Shown here piece by piece: positions 6,767 through 14,476 of a stretch of DNA of 35,116 nt. The notes under the pieces were generated by a model, which saw only the letters and a list, made by a program, of their open reading frames with translations, was not told the origin of the DNA and did not search any database. A program made the position numbers and the translations under genes. Origin of the DNA: Bacillota bacterium (GTDB lineage Bacteria > Bacillota > Clostridia > Oscillospirales > Ruminococcaceae); contig JAEZVA010000094.1 of assembly GCA_023443315.1 (NCBI GenBank), positions 1 to 35,116 on the forward strand, written 5' to 3'. The stretch's first letter is position 1. Every line of letters starts with the position of its first letter.

Positions 6767-8815
6767 CTACCAGATATGCACCCGCTCATCGAGTGATAGA
6801 TGCATTCCGTCGCCTTCTTTGATGTCATACACTTCATAAAATTCATCAATGTTTTTGAGTATCTGGTTGACACGATATTTATTGGGTGAATGGGAGTCTG
6901 TTTTGAGCAGATAAGAGGTGTACTCCGGGGTTGATTTTGAGCGCCATGCGCGGGCATAGGCGCGAAACAGCGCATCCAGATCGCCGCCCTGATCCTTTGC
7001 AATCTGTACCACGCAGGTAAGCCCTCCCAAATCGGCAATATTCTCCCCGAGTGTGAGGGTGCCGTTGATGTACTGCCCGGGCGATACCTCAATCTCCTCA
7101 AACTGCCGTACCAGCCGATAGGTTTTGTCTTGATACGCGGTCAAATCCTCTTGCGTCCACCAGTCCGTGTAGTTTCCGTTTTCGTCAAACAGCCCGCCAG
7201 TATCATCAAATGCGTGGGAAACCTCGTGAGCGATAACCGAACCGATGCCACCCAGATTCTCCTCAAACGGAGCGTCCGCGTCAAAAAACGGAGGCTGTAA
7301 TATCGCTGCGGGGAACACAATTTCGTTTGCGGTCGGCGAGTAGTACGCGTTGACGGTATGCGAGAACATCTGCCACTCGGATCGATCCACGGGCTTGCCG
7401 ATTTTTGCAAGAGACTCCTCACACAGCCTTGCATACAGCTTCATAATATTGCCGTACAAACTGCCGCCGTTGTCGTATGAACGGATATCAATGCTCGAAT
7501 AATCGTTCCATGTATCGGGGTATCCGATTTTTATCGCCATGGTGTCCAGCTTTTTGATAGCCTTATCCTTGGTGGGCTCAATCATCCAGTCAAGCGCGCG
7601 AATACGCTGCTCGTAGGTTGAGATAATCAGCCGCGCCATCTGTTCTACCTCAGCCTTTGCGTCTTCGCCAAACAATTGCTCTGCATAGATGCGGCTGAGC
7701 AGCTCGCCCATATAGTTATTTACGGTATTGTATGCCTGTTCAATATCAAGCAGGCTGCCGGTCGAGCCGTTTATTGCATTGTCGTACTCCGTCTGCACTG
7801 TCTCCAGTTCGCTAGTAAGAAATCTGCCCGCCTGCGAAAGCACCATTGCCACCGCGTACTGCTTCAGGCGTTCTAGGTTGTCTTCGGTGTACAGCTCCCC
7901 AACCTTGCTCAGATACTGTGGACAGCTTACAATATAGGTCTGGGCATCGGATATACCAGTATGTTTGTAGAAACGCCGCGCGTCAAACCTGCCCATCTCC
8001 GCCGCAATCTGTTCCAGTGTCATGGGGTTGTAAATGTTAGACACGGTGCTCCACTCTTCGGCACTCCAAAACGCCTCGGTCATCTGGGCTTCAAAGTCTA
8101 GCACGTTTTGTGCCGCCTGTTTTGCGTTACCTTCATATTGGGGCAGCTGCTCAAACAGCTTAATCAGATACTTGATATACGCCGACCGCACCGCAATTGT
8201 CTGGGAATCGGTGTCGTGATAGTACTCCTTTTGCGGCAGTCCCACATACGCCACCGAGATATAAAGCGCGTTGGACGTGCTGTCATATAGGTCGGCGCTT
8301 ACGTTCCACGTAACAAGGCTTCCGATGCCCGCATTGTCCATGAAAGCCAACGCATCGGTGAGCTGAGACAAATTCTGTGCAGCGGAAATGGCATCGATAA
8401 ACGGCAGAATCGGTGCTAGCCCTTCCCTATCTCTACTTTCATAATCCATCGCACTGTTATAAAAATCCGCAAGCAGACGCTCGTCGCTACCCTCTGGATA
8501 GGCCTGCGCCCTATCCCCTAGTTCCATCAGAATGGATAGCAGGTCGGTAGTAGTCTGCATCGACACCTCACTGAAGCTGTCGATGGAAGGTACACCGCTG
8601 CCGATAGTTGCTTGGCTAATCCATTTCCCGTTGATTGCCTGATAATAATCGTCCGCAAGCTCACTGCTGCTTACCCGACCTTCGCTGTTTATCTGGTCTG
8701 CGACCTCGCTGATTAGCGACCCTATCAATTGGCTAAAACAACCCGTTAGTAAGAGCGTAAATACTGTTAGGATTGCGATGGCGCCAAATAAGCGCTTTAT
8801 GTATCGATTTGCCAC
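6767..8815 (-). CDS. M13-family zinc metallopeptidase lipoprotein (neprilysin/PepO-like)
   Basis: A 682-residue surface endopeptidase of family M13. The N-terminus has a signal peptide ending in lipobox LLLTGC, so it should be lipid-anchored on the outer face of the membrane. Zinc ligands are visible: HEVSH with H530 and H534 (E531 catalytic) and E591 in ENIADLGG. Upstream NAYYSPTANEIVFPAAILQP is the substrate-binding NAYY motif, and the C-terminal VNQILKNIDEFYEVYDIKEGD resembles the usual VN...F...F end of the family. Length matches the family. GTG at 8815 is preferred because GAGGGG lies 7-8 bases upstream; a TTG at 8821 would overlap that site. M13 enzymes cut short peptides, so nutrition or peptide signal turnover are both possible. 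Confidence 0.94.
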   Translation of the reverse strand: MANRYIKRLFGAIAILTVFTLLLTGCFSQLIGSLISEVADQINSEGRVSSSELADDYYQAINGKWISQATIGSGVPSIDSFSEVSMQTTTDLLSILMELGDRAQAYPEGSDERLLADFYNSAMDYESRDREGLAPILPFIDAISAAQNLSQLTDALAFMDNAGIGSLVTWNVSADLYDSTSNALYISVAYVGLPQKEYYHDTDSQTIAVRSAYIKYLIKLFEQLPQYEGNAKQAAQNVLDFEAQMTEAFWSAEEWSTVSNIYNPMTLEQIAAEMGRFDARRFYKHTGISDAQTYIVSCPQYLSKVGELYTEDNLERLKQYAVAMVLSQAGRFLTSELETVQTEYDNAINGSTGSLLDIEQAYNTVNNYMGELLSRIYAEQLFGEDAKAEVEQMARLIISTYEQRIRALDWMIEPTKDKAIKKLDTMAIKIGYPDTWNDYSSIDIRSYDNGGSLYGNIMKLYARLCEESLAKIGKPVDRSEWQMFSHTVNAYYSPTANEIVFPAAILQPPFFDADAPFEENLGGIGSVIAHEVSHAFDDTGGLFDENGNYTDWWTQEDLTAYQDKTYRLVRQFEEIEVSPGQYINGTLTLGENIADLGGLTCVVQIAKDQGGDLDALFRAYARAWRSKSTPEYTSYLLKTDSHSPNKYRVNQILKNIDEFYEVYDIKEGDGMHLSLDERVHIW

Positions 8816-8868
8816 AATCAAGCCCCCTCATGCCAATGCTATGAATCACAATATCAAGATATACACAG

Positions 8869-8915
8869 AAAAAAGCCGTCGCGAACACACAACAACCGTT
8901 GCGGCCCGCGACGGC
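8869..8915 (-). terminator. Terminator of the pgi operon
   Basis: GCCGTCGCG (8875-8883) pairs exactly with CGCGACGGC (8907-8915), followed on the minus strand by TTTTTTC. It lies just after the stop of the small P-loop gene. Confidence 0.85.
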
Positions 8916-8940
8916 CCCAAATAAAACTACAAAATAGGTA

Positions 8941-9348
8941 TTAGAGGTACTTCTTTACGCTTTCGGGCAAATCGCAGCTGTCACAAGACACAGTGAATAC
9001 GATGTTAACCCCATCCTTTTGGTTAAGCTTCTCAAGCTTTTCAAAGGTGGCGCCCAGTTCCTCGAGGTTTCTTCCGCCAATCTTAAGGATACCGTCCACA
9101 AATACATCGGTCAGGTCGTAGTTGCTTGCATAAAGCCCTGCAACAAAGCCATAAAACGCATCATAACCCGAAATGTTGTATGCTTCAATATCAATCAGCC
9201 GAACACTGTGGTCAAGGTCGTAGGTCAGTTTCATTGCCTTTTCGATGCACACGATGTTGCCCTTGGCGGTCTTTGCGGTTTGATTGATTTGCTCAACGAG
9301 TGTTTTGGTTTTACCGGAGCCTTTGTTTCCGACGATAAGTTTTATCAT
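8941..9348 (-). CDS. Small P-loop NTP-binding protein of unknown function
   Basis: A 135-residue protein with a clear Walker A motif, GNKGSGKT, at residues 7-14, and a possible Walker B in TDVFVDGI near residue 80. A Cys pair (SCDSC) is close to the C-terminus. It is far shorter than typical AAA+ or ABC domains. Similar short ATP-binding proteins are known in Clostridia, sometimes labelled PilT-like, but without a proven role, so no function is given. The start has a good site, GGGAGG, about seven bases upstream. It follows pgi by 58 bases in the same direction, and the terminator directly after it indicates a two-gene transcript. Confidence 0.8.
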   Translation of the reverse strand: MIKLIVGNKGSGKTKTLVEQINQTAKTAKGNIVCIEKAMKLTYDLDHSVRLIDIEAYNISGYDAFYGFVAGLYASNYDLTDVFVDGILKIGGRNLEELGATFEKLEKLNQKDGVNIVFTVSCDSCDLPESVKKYL

Positions 9349-9406
9349 AAGAAAACCTCCCTGATAAATTTAGTATTCTGTCACCGGCCGATTCGCGGCA
9401 GGTGCG

Positions 9407-10747
9407 TTACCCATTGATTTGTGACTCAAGATAAGCCTTTTGGTTCTCGTACCCGGGTTTGCCAAGCAGTGCAAACATATTTACCTTGTAGCTTTCTACA
9501 CCAGGTTGGTCAAACGGGTTAACACCGAGCATATAGCCGGAGATGGCGCATGCCTTTTCAAAGAAATAGACCATAAACCCAAACTCATGCTCATTGATTT
9601 CGGGCACTTCAAGCAGGATGTTCGGCACCCCGCCACCCGTGTGTGCCAGTACCGTACCCTCAAACGCCTTCTGGTTCACTACACTCATGTTCTGGTCGGA
9701 AAGGAAGTTAAGACCGTCAAAGTTCTCCTCATCCAGCTTAACAAACAAGTCCTGCTTTGGTTTTTTAATGTTAACCACGGTCTCGAACATCAGCCTTGCG
9801 CCATCCTGTACGTACTGACCAAGGGAGTGCAGATCGGTGGAAAAGGTTACAGAAGCCGGGAACAGCCCCTTGTTATCCTTGCCTTCACTTTCGCCGAACA
9901 GCTGCTTAAACCATTCCGCCATCATTGCAAAGGACGGGTCGTAGCTGACGAGCAGCTCGACCGCCTTACCCTTGCGGTAGAGACAGGTGCGCGCTGCTGC
10001 ATAACGGTAGCAGTCGTTCTTTTCTAGGTCGCAGACGCCTAGTTCCTGTTGCGCCTGCTGCGCGCCCGCCATAATGGCGTCGATATCCGCACCGCTTACC
10101 GCGATGGGAAGTAACCCAACCGCAGTGAGCACCGAGAAACGTCCGCCCACATCATCGGGGATTACAAACGTTTCGTATCCTTCGCGGTTGCACAGCTCCT
10201 TGAGCGTGCCCTTTGACGCGTCTGTGGTGCAGAAGATGCGCTCTCTGGCGCCATCTTTGCCGTATTTGTTTTCAAGTAGCTCCCGAAACACACGAAATGC
10301 AAGCGCCGGCTCGGTGGTTGTGCCGGACTTTGATATGACGTTAATCGAAATATCCTTGCCCTCGCAGATGCTGAGCAATTCGTTTAGGTAGGTTGGGCTA
10401 ATATTATTGCCCGCAAAGTAGATTTCAGGGGTCTCTTTTTTTAGATTGTTATAAAAAGGAGACCGTAACAATTCAATAGCGGCCCGCGCACCCAGATAAG
10501 AACCGCCGATTCCGATAACAATCAGAACCTGCGAGCACTGCTGGATTGTCGAAGCCGCTCTTTTAATGCGCTCAAATTCCACTTTGTTATAGTCGGTGGG
10601 CAGTGTGACCCAGCCCAAAAACTCATTGCCAAGCCCAGTCTTGTTGTGCAGTTTCTCGTGTGCGTCCATAATCTGCCCCTCTATGGCAGAAAACTCGTGG
10701 TCGCCTACAAAACCGCTTAGGTATTTGCCGTTAAACTTCATCCCCAT
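9407..10747 (-). CDS. pgi: Glucose-6-phosphate isomerase
   Basis: A 446-residue cytoplasmic isomerase converting glucose-6-phosphate to fructose-6-phosphate in glycolysis. The short Firmicute-type length is usual. Family motifs in order are VIGIGGSYLGARAAIELL, the phosphate-binding SKSGTTTEPALAFR, GGRFSVLTAVGLLP (signature 1 region), the catalytic Glu in LFGESEGKDNKG, the His in THTGGGVPN-like AHTGGGVPNI and the final Lys region NPFDQPGVESYKVNMFALLG. The start ATG has GGAGGT nine bases upstream; an internal ATG two codons later is less well placed. It is first in a two-gene unit with the small P-loop protein. Confidence 0.97.
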   Translation of the reverse strand: MGMKFNGKYLSGFVGDHEFSAIEGQIMDAHEKLHNKTGLGNEFLGWVTLPTDYNKVEFERIKRAASTIQQCSQVLIVIGIGGSYLGARAAIELLRSPFYNNLKKETPEIYFAGNNISPTYLNELLSICEGKDISINVISKSGTTTEPALAFRVFRELLENKYGKDGARERIFCTTDASKGTLKELCNREGYETFVIPDDVGGRFSVLTAVGLLPIAVSGADIDAIMAGAQQAQQELGVCDLEKNDCYRYAAARTCLYRKGKAVELLVSYDPSFAMMAEWFKQLFGESEGKDNKGLFPASVTFSTDLHSLGQYVQDGARLMFETVVNIKKPKQDLFVKLDEENFDGLNFLSDQNMSVVNQKAFEGTVLAHTGGGVPNILLEVPEINEHEFGFMVYFFEKACAISGYMLGVNPFDQPGVESYKVNMFALLGKPGYENQKAYLESQING

Positions 10748-10978
10748 TTTGCTGCTACCTCCGACTGCTCCCCTACTCTTAAACCTTATATCAACAAGGC
10801 TTTTGCAAGGGCACAGCTTGATTATTCCCTAGTTATGTCTATGGTTCTATATTACCCTATCAAGAACTTTTTTTCAAGTACACCGTATGAAATATTGCCA
10901 TTATATTTATTATATGTTCATGGGTTTTGCGCTTTATTAATGCTAATAGTTGTATATTGCCCGAAATGTTCACACAAA

Positions 10979-11008
10979 ATACGGGCACGATGTTCCCCGT
11001 GCCCGTAT
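10979..11008. terminator. Terminator after the D,D-carboxypeptidase gene
   Basis: ATACGGGCACG (10979-10989) pairs exactly with CGTGCCCGTAT (10998-11008). The minus-strand side continues into TTTGTG and the plus side into CTTGTTTTT. The rest of the interval 10748-11034 is AT-rich with no other feature I can support. Confidence 0.85.
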
Positions 11009-11034
11009 CTTGTTTTTCTAACGCCGTATGTTTA

Positions 11035-12210
11035 TTATTTTAGCCCCAGCATCGATGTCCACAGTGCCTTAAACGCAACCCAGAAGGTCAGTTTGCCGAC
11101 ATAGTTTGCCGCTGTTAGCGGGTAGGAACCAATCTCTTTACCTCCAGAGTACATCACCACCCGCCCGAGGGTCTGCCCCGCGGCAACGGGCGCGGCTACG
11201 TCGCTTACGATCTCCACCTTGTACTCAATGCTCGCCTCTTCACCCTTTCGAATTACCACCTGGTTGGTGGGCTGGCTCGTCACTGCCACCGTCGGCGACG
11301 TACCTTTAATGACCTTGACCGGTTCTATGGGGGTTTCAAGCGGCTTCGGGGTTACGACCTCCCAGTTTGCAAAGCCGTAGTCCAGCAGGGTGCGCGCCGA
11401 TGCAAACCGTTCTTCGCTCGTCTTTTCGCCTATCACAACCGCTATGAGCGATAGCCCGCCCCGCTGGGCGGAGGCGCTCAGGCAATACCCGGCGGAGTCG
11501 GTTGTTCCGGTTTTTAACCCTGTGGTTCCCTCGTAAAAACGCACCAGCTTGTTGGTGTTTACCAGCGACGTGTTGCCGTCGCGCAACGTATCCATCCACA
11601 CGGTGGAGTAATCCTTAATCATTGGGTGTAAGAGTAGCTCCCTAGACATAATCGCAATATCGCGGGCGGAACTCACATGTCCCTGTGCATCCAGCCCGGA
11701 TGCGTTTAAGAAAACCGTATTGTTCATCCCAAGTTCCTTTGCACGCGCATTCATCAGTGCGACAAAGGTGGTCTCATTGCCCGCCACCGCTTCACCAAGC
11801 GCAACCGCGGCATCGTTTGCAGATGAAATGGCGGTTGCCTTAAACAGGTCATTGACCGACATCTCCTCGCCAACCTCAAGCCAGATCTGCTTACCGCCCA
11901 TCTTGCTCGCGTTTTCGGAGGTGCTGACCATGTCCTGCAGGTTGAGTTTGCCTGCTTCAATCGCCTCAACAGCAAGCAGAAGGGTCATGATCTTAGTCAC
12001 CGATGCGGGCGGCATGACCTCGTCGGCATTTTTTTCAAACAACACTTCGCCGCTATTTTGCTCTATCAGTATCGCGGACGGTGCGGTAATGGCAACCGGA
12101 AGCGTTTGCGCATTCGCGGTATCGGCATTTACCACAGGGCACAGCATAAAAGCCATGCAGACAGCTAGCAAGACAGCTGCTGCTCTTATCCGTCGTTTGT
12201 ATCCCAGCAT
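11035..12210 (-). CDS. D-alanyl-D-alanine carboxypeptidase (low-molecular-weight PBP, DacF/PBP5 type)
   Basis: A 391-residue exported serine peptidase that trims the terminal D-Ala from peptidoglycan pentapeptides. A signal peptide (basic MLGYKRR then a hydrophobic stretch) precedes mature TAPSAILIEQNSGEVLFEKN. The three penicillin-binding motifs are present: SVTK with the nucleophile at about residue 70, SAN within SSANDAAVALGE, and KTG in LKTGTTDSAGYC. A C-terminal beta domain follows and the end (FWVAFKALWTSMLGLK) is an amphipathic membrane anchor. ATG at 12210 is preferred over the GTG at 12222 because GGGTGG lies 8 bases before the ATG. It is a monocistronic unit with its own terminator. 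Which paralogue (dacA, dacB, dacF) it is cannot be told. Confidence 0.95.
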   Translation of the reverse strand: MLGYKRRIRAAAVLLAVCMAFMLCPVVNADTANAQTLPVAITAPSAILIEQNSGEVLFEKNADEVMPPASVTKIMTLLLAVEAIEAGKLNLQDMVSTSENASKMGGKQIWLEVGEEMSVNDLFKATAISSANDAAVALGEAVAGNETTFVALMNARAKELGMNNTVFLNASGLDAQGHVSSARDIAIMSRELLLHPMIKDYSTVWMDTLRDGNTSLVNTNKLVRFYEGTTGLKTGTTDSAGYCLSASAQRGGLSLIAVVIGEKTSEERFASARTLLDYGFANWEVVTPKPLETPIEPVKVIKGTSPTVAVTSQPTNQVVIRKGEEASIEYKVEIVSDVAAPVAAGQTLGRVVMYSGGKEIGSYPLTAANYVGKLTFWVAFKALWTSMLGLK

Positions 12211-12316
12211 ATCCGTACCCACCCTTTTGCGTAAGTTTGTCTATTTTATATAGTTTATGCGGTAAACACCCGCCGATATGATACGGTGATCAAAATATAG
12301 GATGGAAAAAGACAAC

Positions 12317-12350
12317 AAAAAAGAGAGCAAGTGATTTCACTCGCTCTCTT
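12317..12350 (-). terminator. Terminator of the HPr-like gene
   Basis: AAGAGAGCAAGTGA (12321-12334) pairs with TCACTCGCTCTCTT (12337-12350) apart from one mismatch, and continues on the minus strand into TTTTTTG. Confidence 0.8.
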
Positions 12351-12376
12351 TTGGTTTTGTTTAGATTATTGTGTAA

Positions 12377-12607
12377 TTAGCCGATGATAAAATTCGCCAT
12401 GTCGGCATCAAACTCTGCGCAGTTTTCGCAATGAGCTTGAAGCGCAATTGGCTTGGAAAGGTCAAGGCTAAAGATACCCATAATGGACTTTGCGTCCACC
12501 GCGTATCTGCCAGAGATGAGATCCACGTCAAAGTCGTACTTGTTTACTGCTGCAACGAAATCCTTAACATCATTAATGGTGTTTAACATAATATTTGCGG
12601 TTTTCAT
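12377..12607 (-). CDS. HPr-like protein lacking the active-site histidine
   Basis: A 76-residue protein that aligns with the phosphocarrier HPr of the sugar phosphotransferase system. The second half is clearly HPr-like: SGRYAVDAKSIMGIFSLDLS contains the Ser46-equivalent used by HPr kinase in Firmicutes. The GLHxRPA segment carrying phospho-His15 is absent; the matching place reads TINDVKDFVAAV. It therefore cannot accept phosphate from enzyme I at that position. A regulatory or scaffold role is possible but unproven. ATG at 12607 is chosen because GGGAGGG lies six bases upstream; the longer frame to 12637 adds residues over the ribosome site. It has its own promoter and terminator. Confidence 0.82.
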   Translation of the reverse strand: MKTANIMLNTINDVKDFVAAVNKYDFDVDLISGRYAVDAKSIMGIFSLDLSKPIALQAHCENCAEFDADMANFIIG

Positions 12608-12667
12608 ATAAAACCCTCCCAAATGATTTAATTTCAAAATAATACTTACTATTTTGCCTACAATTAT

Positions 12668-12696
12668 ACTATATCAGTCCCGTTATTTTAAGTCAA
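12668..12696 (-). promoter_or_regulatory. Promoter of the HPr-like gene
   Basis: Minus strand TTGACT (12696-12691), 17-base spacer, TATAGT (12673-12668), about 60 bases upstream of the start codon. It stands back to back with the plus-strand promoter at 12704-12732, with seven bases between the two -35 boxes. Confidence 0.7.
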
Positions 12697-12703
12697 CTGC
12701 TAA

Positions 12704-12732
12704 TTGTAATTCTTCTTACAATTTATTATAAT
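12704..12732 (+). promoter_or_regulatory. Plus-strand promoter of the putative small RNA / mtaB leader
   Basis: TTGTAA (12704-12709), 17-base spacer, TATAAT (12727-12732). Transcription should start near 12739. No protein frame of note follows for 240 bases. Confidence 0.65.
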
Positions 12733-12738
12733 ACTATT

Positions 12739-12884
12739 AAATAGATGTGGATTTTTGTGTATTTTAACTTCTAATTAATTGAAGTTTGTTTACCTTCATG
12801 GCTTTTGCCCTAAAAGCACCCACCTACTTTAACCAAAACCATCCCAAAGCCGGACTGAAGAATCCGGCTTTTGTGTGTTTTTTA
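12739..12884 (+). ncRNA. Putative structured small RNA or attenuated leader upstream of mtaB
   Basis: About 145 bases lying between a good promoter and a Rho-independent terminator. The predicted transcript has a TGAAG/CTTCA hairpin near 12780-12800, then GCTTTT-GCCCT-AAAAGC, an unpaired C- and A-rich stretch, and the terminator stem AAAGCCGGA/TCCGGCTTT (12846-12871) with a TTTTGTGTGTTTTTT tail. No upstream plus-strand gene needs this terminator. I do not recognise it as 6S, T-box, SRP or a known riboswitch. It could be an independent RNA or a premature-termination leader for mtaB. The 12608-12977 gap otherwise holds only the two promoters. Confidence 0.5.
12846..12884 (+). terminator. Rho-independent terminator between promoter and mtaB
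   Basis: AAAGCCGGA (12846-12854) and TCCGGCTTT (12863-12871) form a 9-bp stem with an 8-base loop, followed by a T-rich tail ending in six Ts. It stands about 95 bases before the mtaB start. Confidence 0.75.
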
Positions 12885-12977
12885 AACTGATAATCACTTA
12901 ACTACTTAGGTTGCTGCTTCCTTTAAACAAACCACCGCACGCAGGTTCGATTATTTGAAAGGGGCTGTTATACGATT

Positions 12978-14276
12978 ATGAGGGCTTCGTTCTTCACACT
13001 TGGCTGCAAGGTTAACCAGTACGAAACGCAGATATTAAAGCAGCTCTTTTCGGCGCATGGCTATGACATTGTACAGTTCGGCGAAGCCGCCGACGTTTGT
13101 GTGATAAATTCGTGCACCGTTACCGACATCGGAGACCGCAAAAACCGTCAGGCTTTACACCGTGCGCGCCGCGAGAACCCCGGAGCCGTCCTCGCGCTGA
13201 CCGGCTGCATGCCACAGGCGTTCCCCGAGCAGTCGCAGCTGTTAACCGAGGCGGATGTTGTGACAGGCTCTTACAACCGCAAGGGGCTACTTGCCGCCAT
13301 ACAAACGCACCTTGCGACCGGCGAGCGTGTGATAGACATTGCAAGCCACCACCGCGGCGAGCAGTTTGAGCAGATGCAAGCCGACGCGTTTATCGAGCAT
13401 ACCCGCGCATTTGTGAAGATCGAGGACGGATGCGAGCGGTACTGCTCTTACTGTATTATCCCGACGGCGCGCGGTCCAGTGCGCTCCAAGCCGATTGAGG
13501 CGCTTCAAAACGAGCTAACCGCCCTTTCTTCGGCGGGTTACCGCGAGGCTGTGCTTGTTGGCATCAACCTTTCGTGCTACGGCAGCGACATCGGACTACG
13601 GCTGATTGACGCAGTACGATGCGCCGAGAATACTCAGGGCATAGAGCGCGTCCGCTTAGGTTCGCTTGAGCCGGAGCTGTTAACCCGTGAAGATATCCGA
13701 GCGATGAAAGAGCTACCCGGGTTCTGCCCACAGTTTCACCTTTCGTTGCAGAGCGGCTGTGACGAAACCTTACGCCGAATGAACCGCCATTACACCACCG
13801 CACAGTATATGGATATAGTAGAGATGATTCGCGCGGAGTTTGATAACTGTGCCCTCACCACCGATATTATGGTGGGTTTTCCCGGGGAAACAGACGAAGA
13901 ATTTGAGCAATCCCTAGCCTTCTTTCGCGCTGTTGGCTTTGCTAAGGCGCATGTATTTGCCTACTCAATGCGGGAAGGAACCCGCGCAGCACAGATGAAC
14001 GGGCAGGTGCCACAACAAGTTAAGACCACACGAAGCCGTCGCATGCTGCAGGCAGCAGACCATGCGAGGGACGTTTTTTTGCGCACACAGGTAGGGCGAA
14101 CCGAGTCGGTGCTGTTTGAGTCGCGAGAGAACGATTATTTCTGCGGGTACACCGCAAACTATACGCCCGTTAAAATGCTGTGTCCTGCGGATGCCGCGCT
14201 TCGCGGGCAGATATTCTCCGTTTGCATCACGGATGTGTCGGAGGACGGCTGCATCGCGCAGCCGACTGATATATAA
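12978..14276 (+). CDS. mtaB: tRNA (N6-L-threonylcarbamoyladenosine(37)-C2)-methylthiotransferase MtaB
   Basis: A 432-residue radical-SAM enzyme that adds a methylthio group to t6A37 of ANN-decoding tRNAs. The N-terminal UPF0004 domain binds an auxiliary 4Fe-4S cluster: Cys10 in FFTLGCKVNQYE, then a Cys in VINSCTVTD and one in LTGCMPQ. The radical-SAM triad is C152-x3-C156-x2-C159 (CERYCSYC). DIMVGFPGETDEEF and FHLSLQSGCD are typical of the methylthiotransferase family, and a TRAM-like RNA-binding domain closes the protein. FFTLGCKVNQYETQ separates it from MiaB and RimO. The start has GAAAGGGG about 12 bases upstream, a rather long spacing. Confidence 0.95.
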   Translation: MRASFFTLGCKVNQYETQILKQLFSAHGYDIVQFGEAADVCVINSCTVTDIGDRKNRQALHRARRENPGAVLALTGCMPQAFPEQSQLLTEADVVTGSYNRKGLLAAIQTHLATGERVIDIASHHRGEQFEQMQADAFIEHTRAFVKIEDGCERYCSYCIIPTARGPVRSKPIEALQNELTALSSAGYREAVLVGINLSCYGSDIGLRLIDAVRCAENTQGIERVRLGSLEPELLTREDIRAMKELPGFCPQFHLSLQSGCDETLRRMNRHYTTAQYMDIVEMIRAEFDNCALTTDIMVGFPGETDEEFEQSLAFFRAVGFAKAHVFAYSMREGTRAAQMNGQVPQQVKTTRSRRMLQAADHARDVFLRTQVGRTESVLFESRENDYFCGYTANYTPVKMLCPADAALRGQIFSVCITDVSEDGCIAQPTDI

Positions 14277-14476
14277 TGGCGATTCGCTTATATTCATTTA
14301 CCTGTTCCCCGCGACGCGGACTAATACCAATCTTCTTTAGAACTGGTGACAAAAAATCCTTGCAAAACCATAAGTTATCGCTTTTGCTCGATTTTTTGCA
14401 CATTCCAAAAACAAAGATAAATATAAGACATACAGCAGTCTTGTGAATGCATAACGTGAAAGGAATGGTTGAAAAG

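Noticed and set aside
9019..10832. Long plus-strand open frames over the P-loop and pgi genes
   Set aside because: They lie opposite strongly conserved genes, lack ribosome sites and show no protein family features; frame shadows.
12608..12977. T-box or 6S RNA as the identity of the mtaB upstream element
   Set aside because: There is no T-box AGGGTGG-type motif and no convincing long closing stem with a central bubble as in 6S; left as an unidentified RNA.
14277..14476. Purine riboswitch or PurR-type box upstream of purL
   Set aside because: The gap has some A/T-rich inverted pieces but no recognisable purine aptamer core or tandem PurBox.
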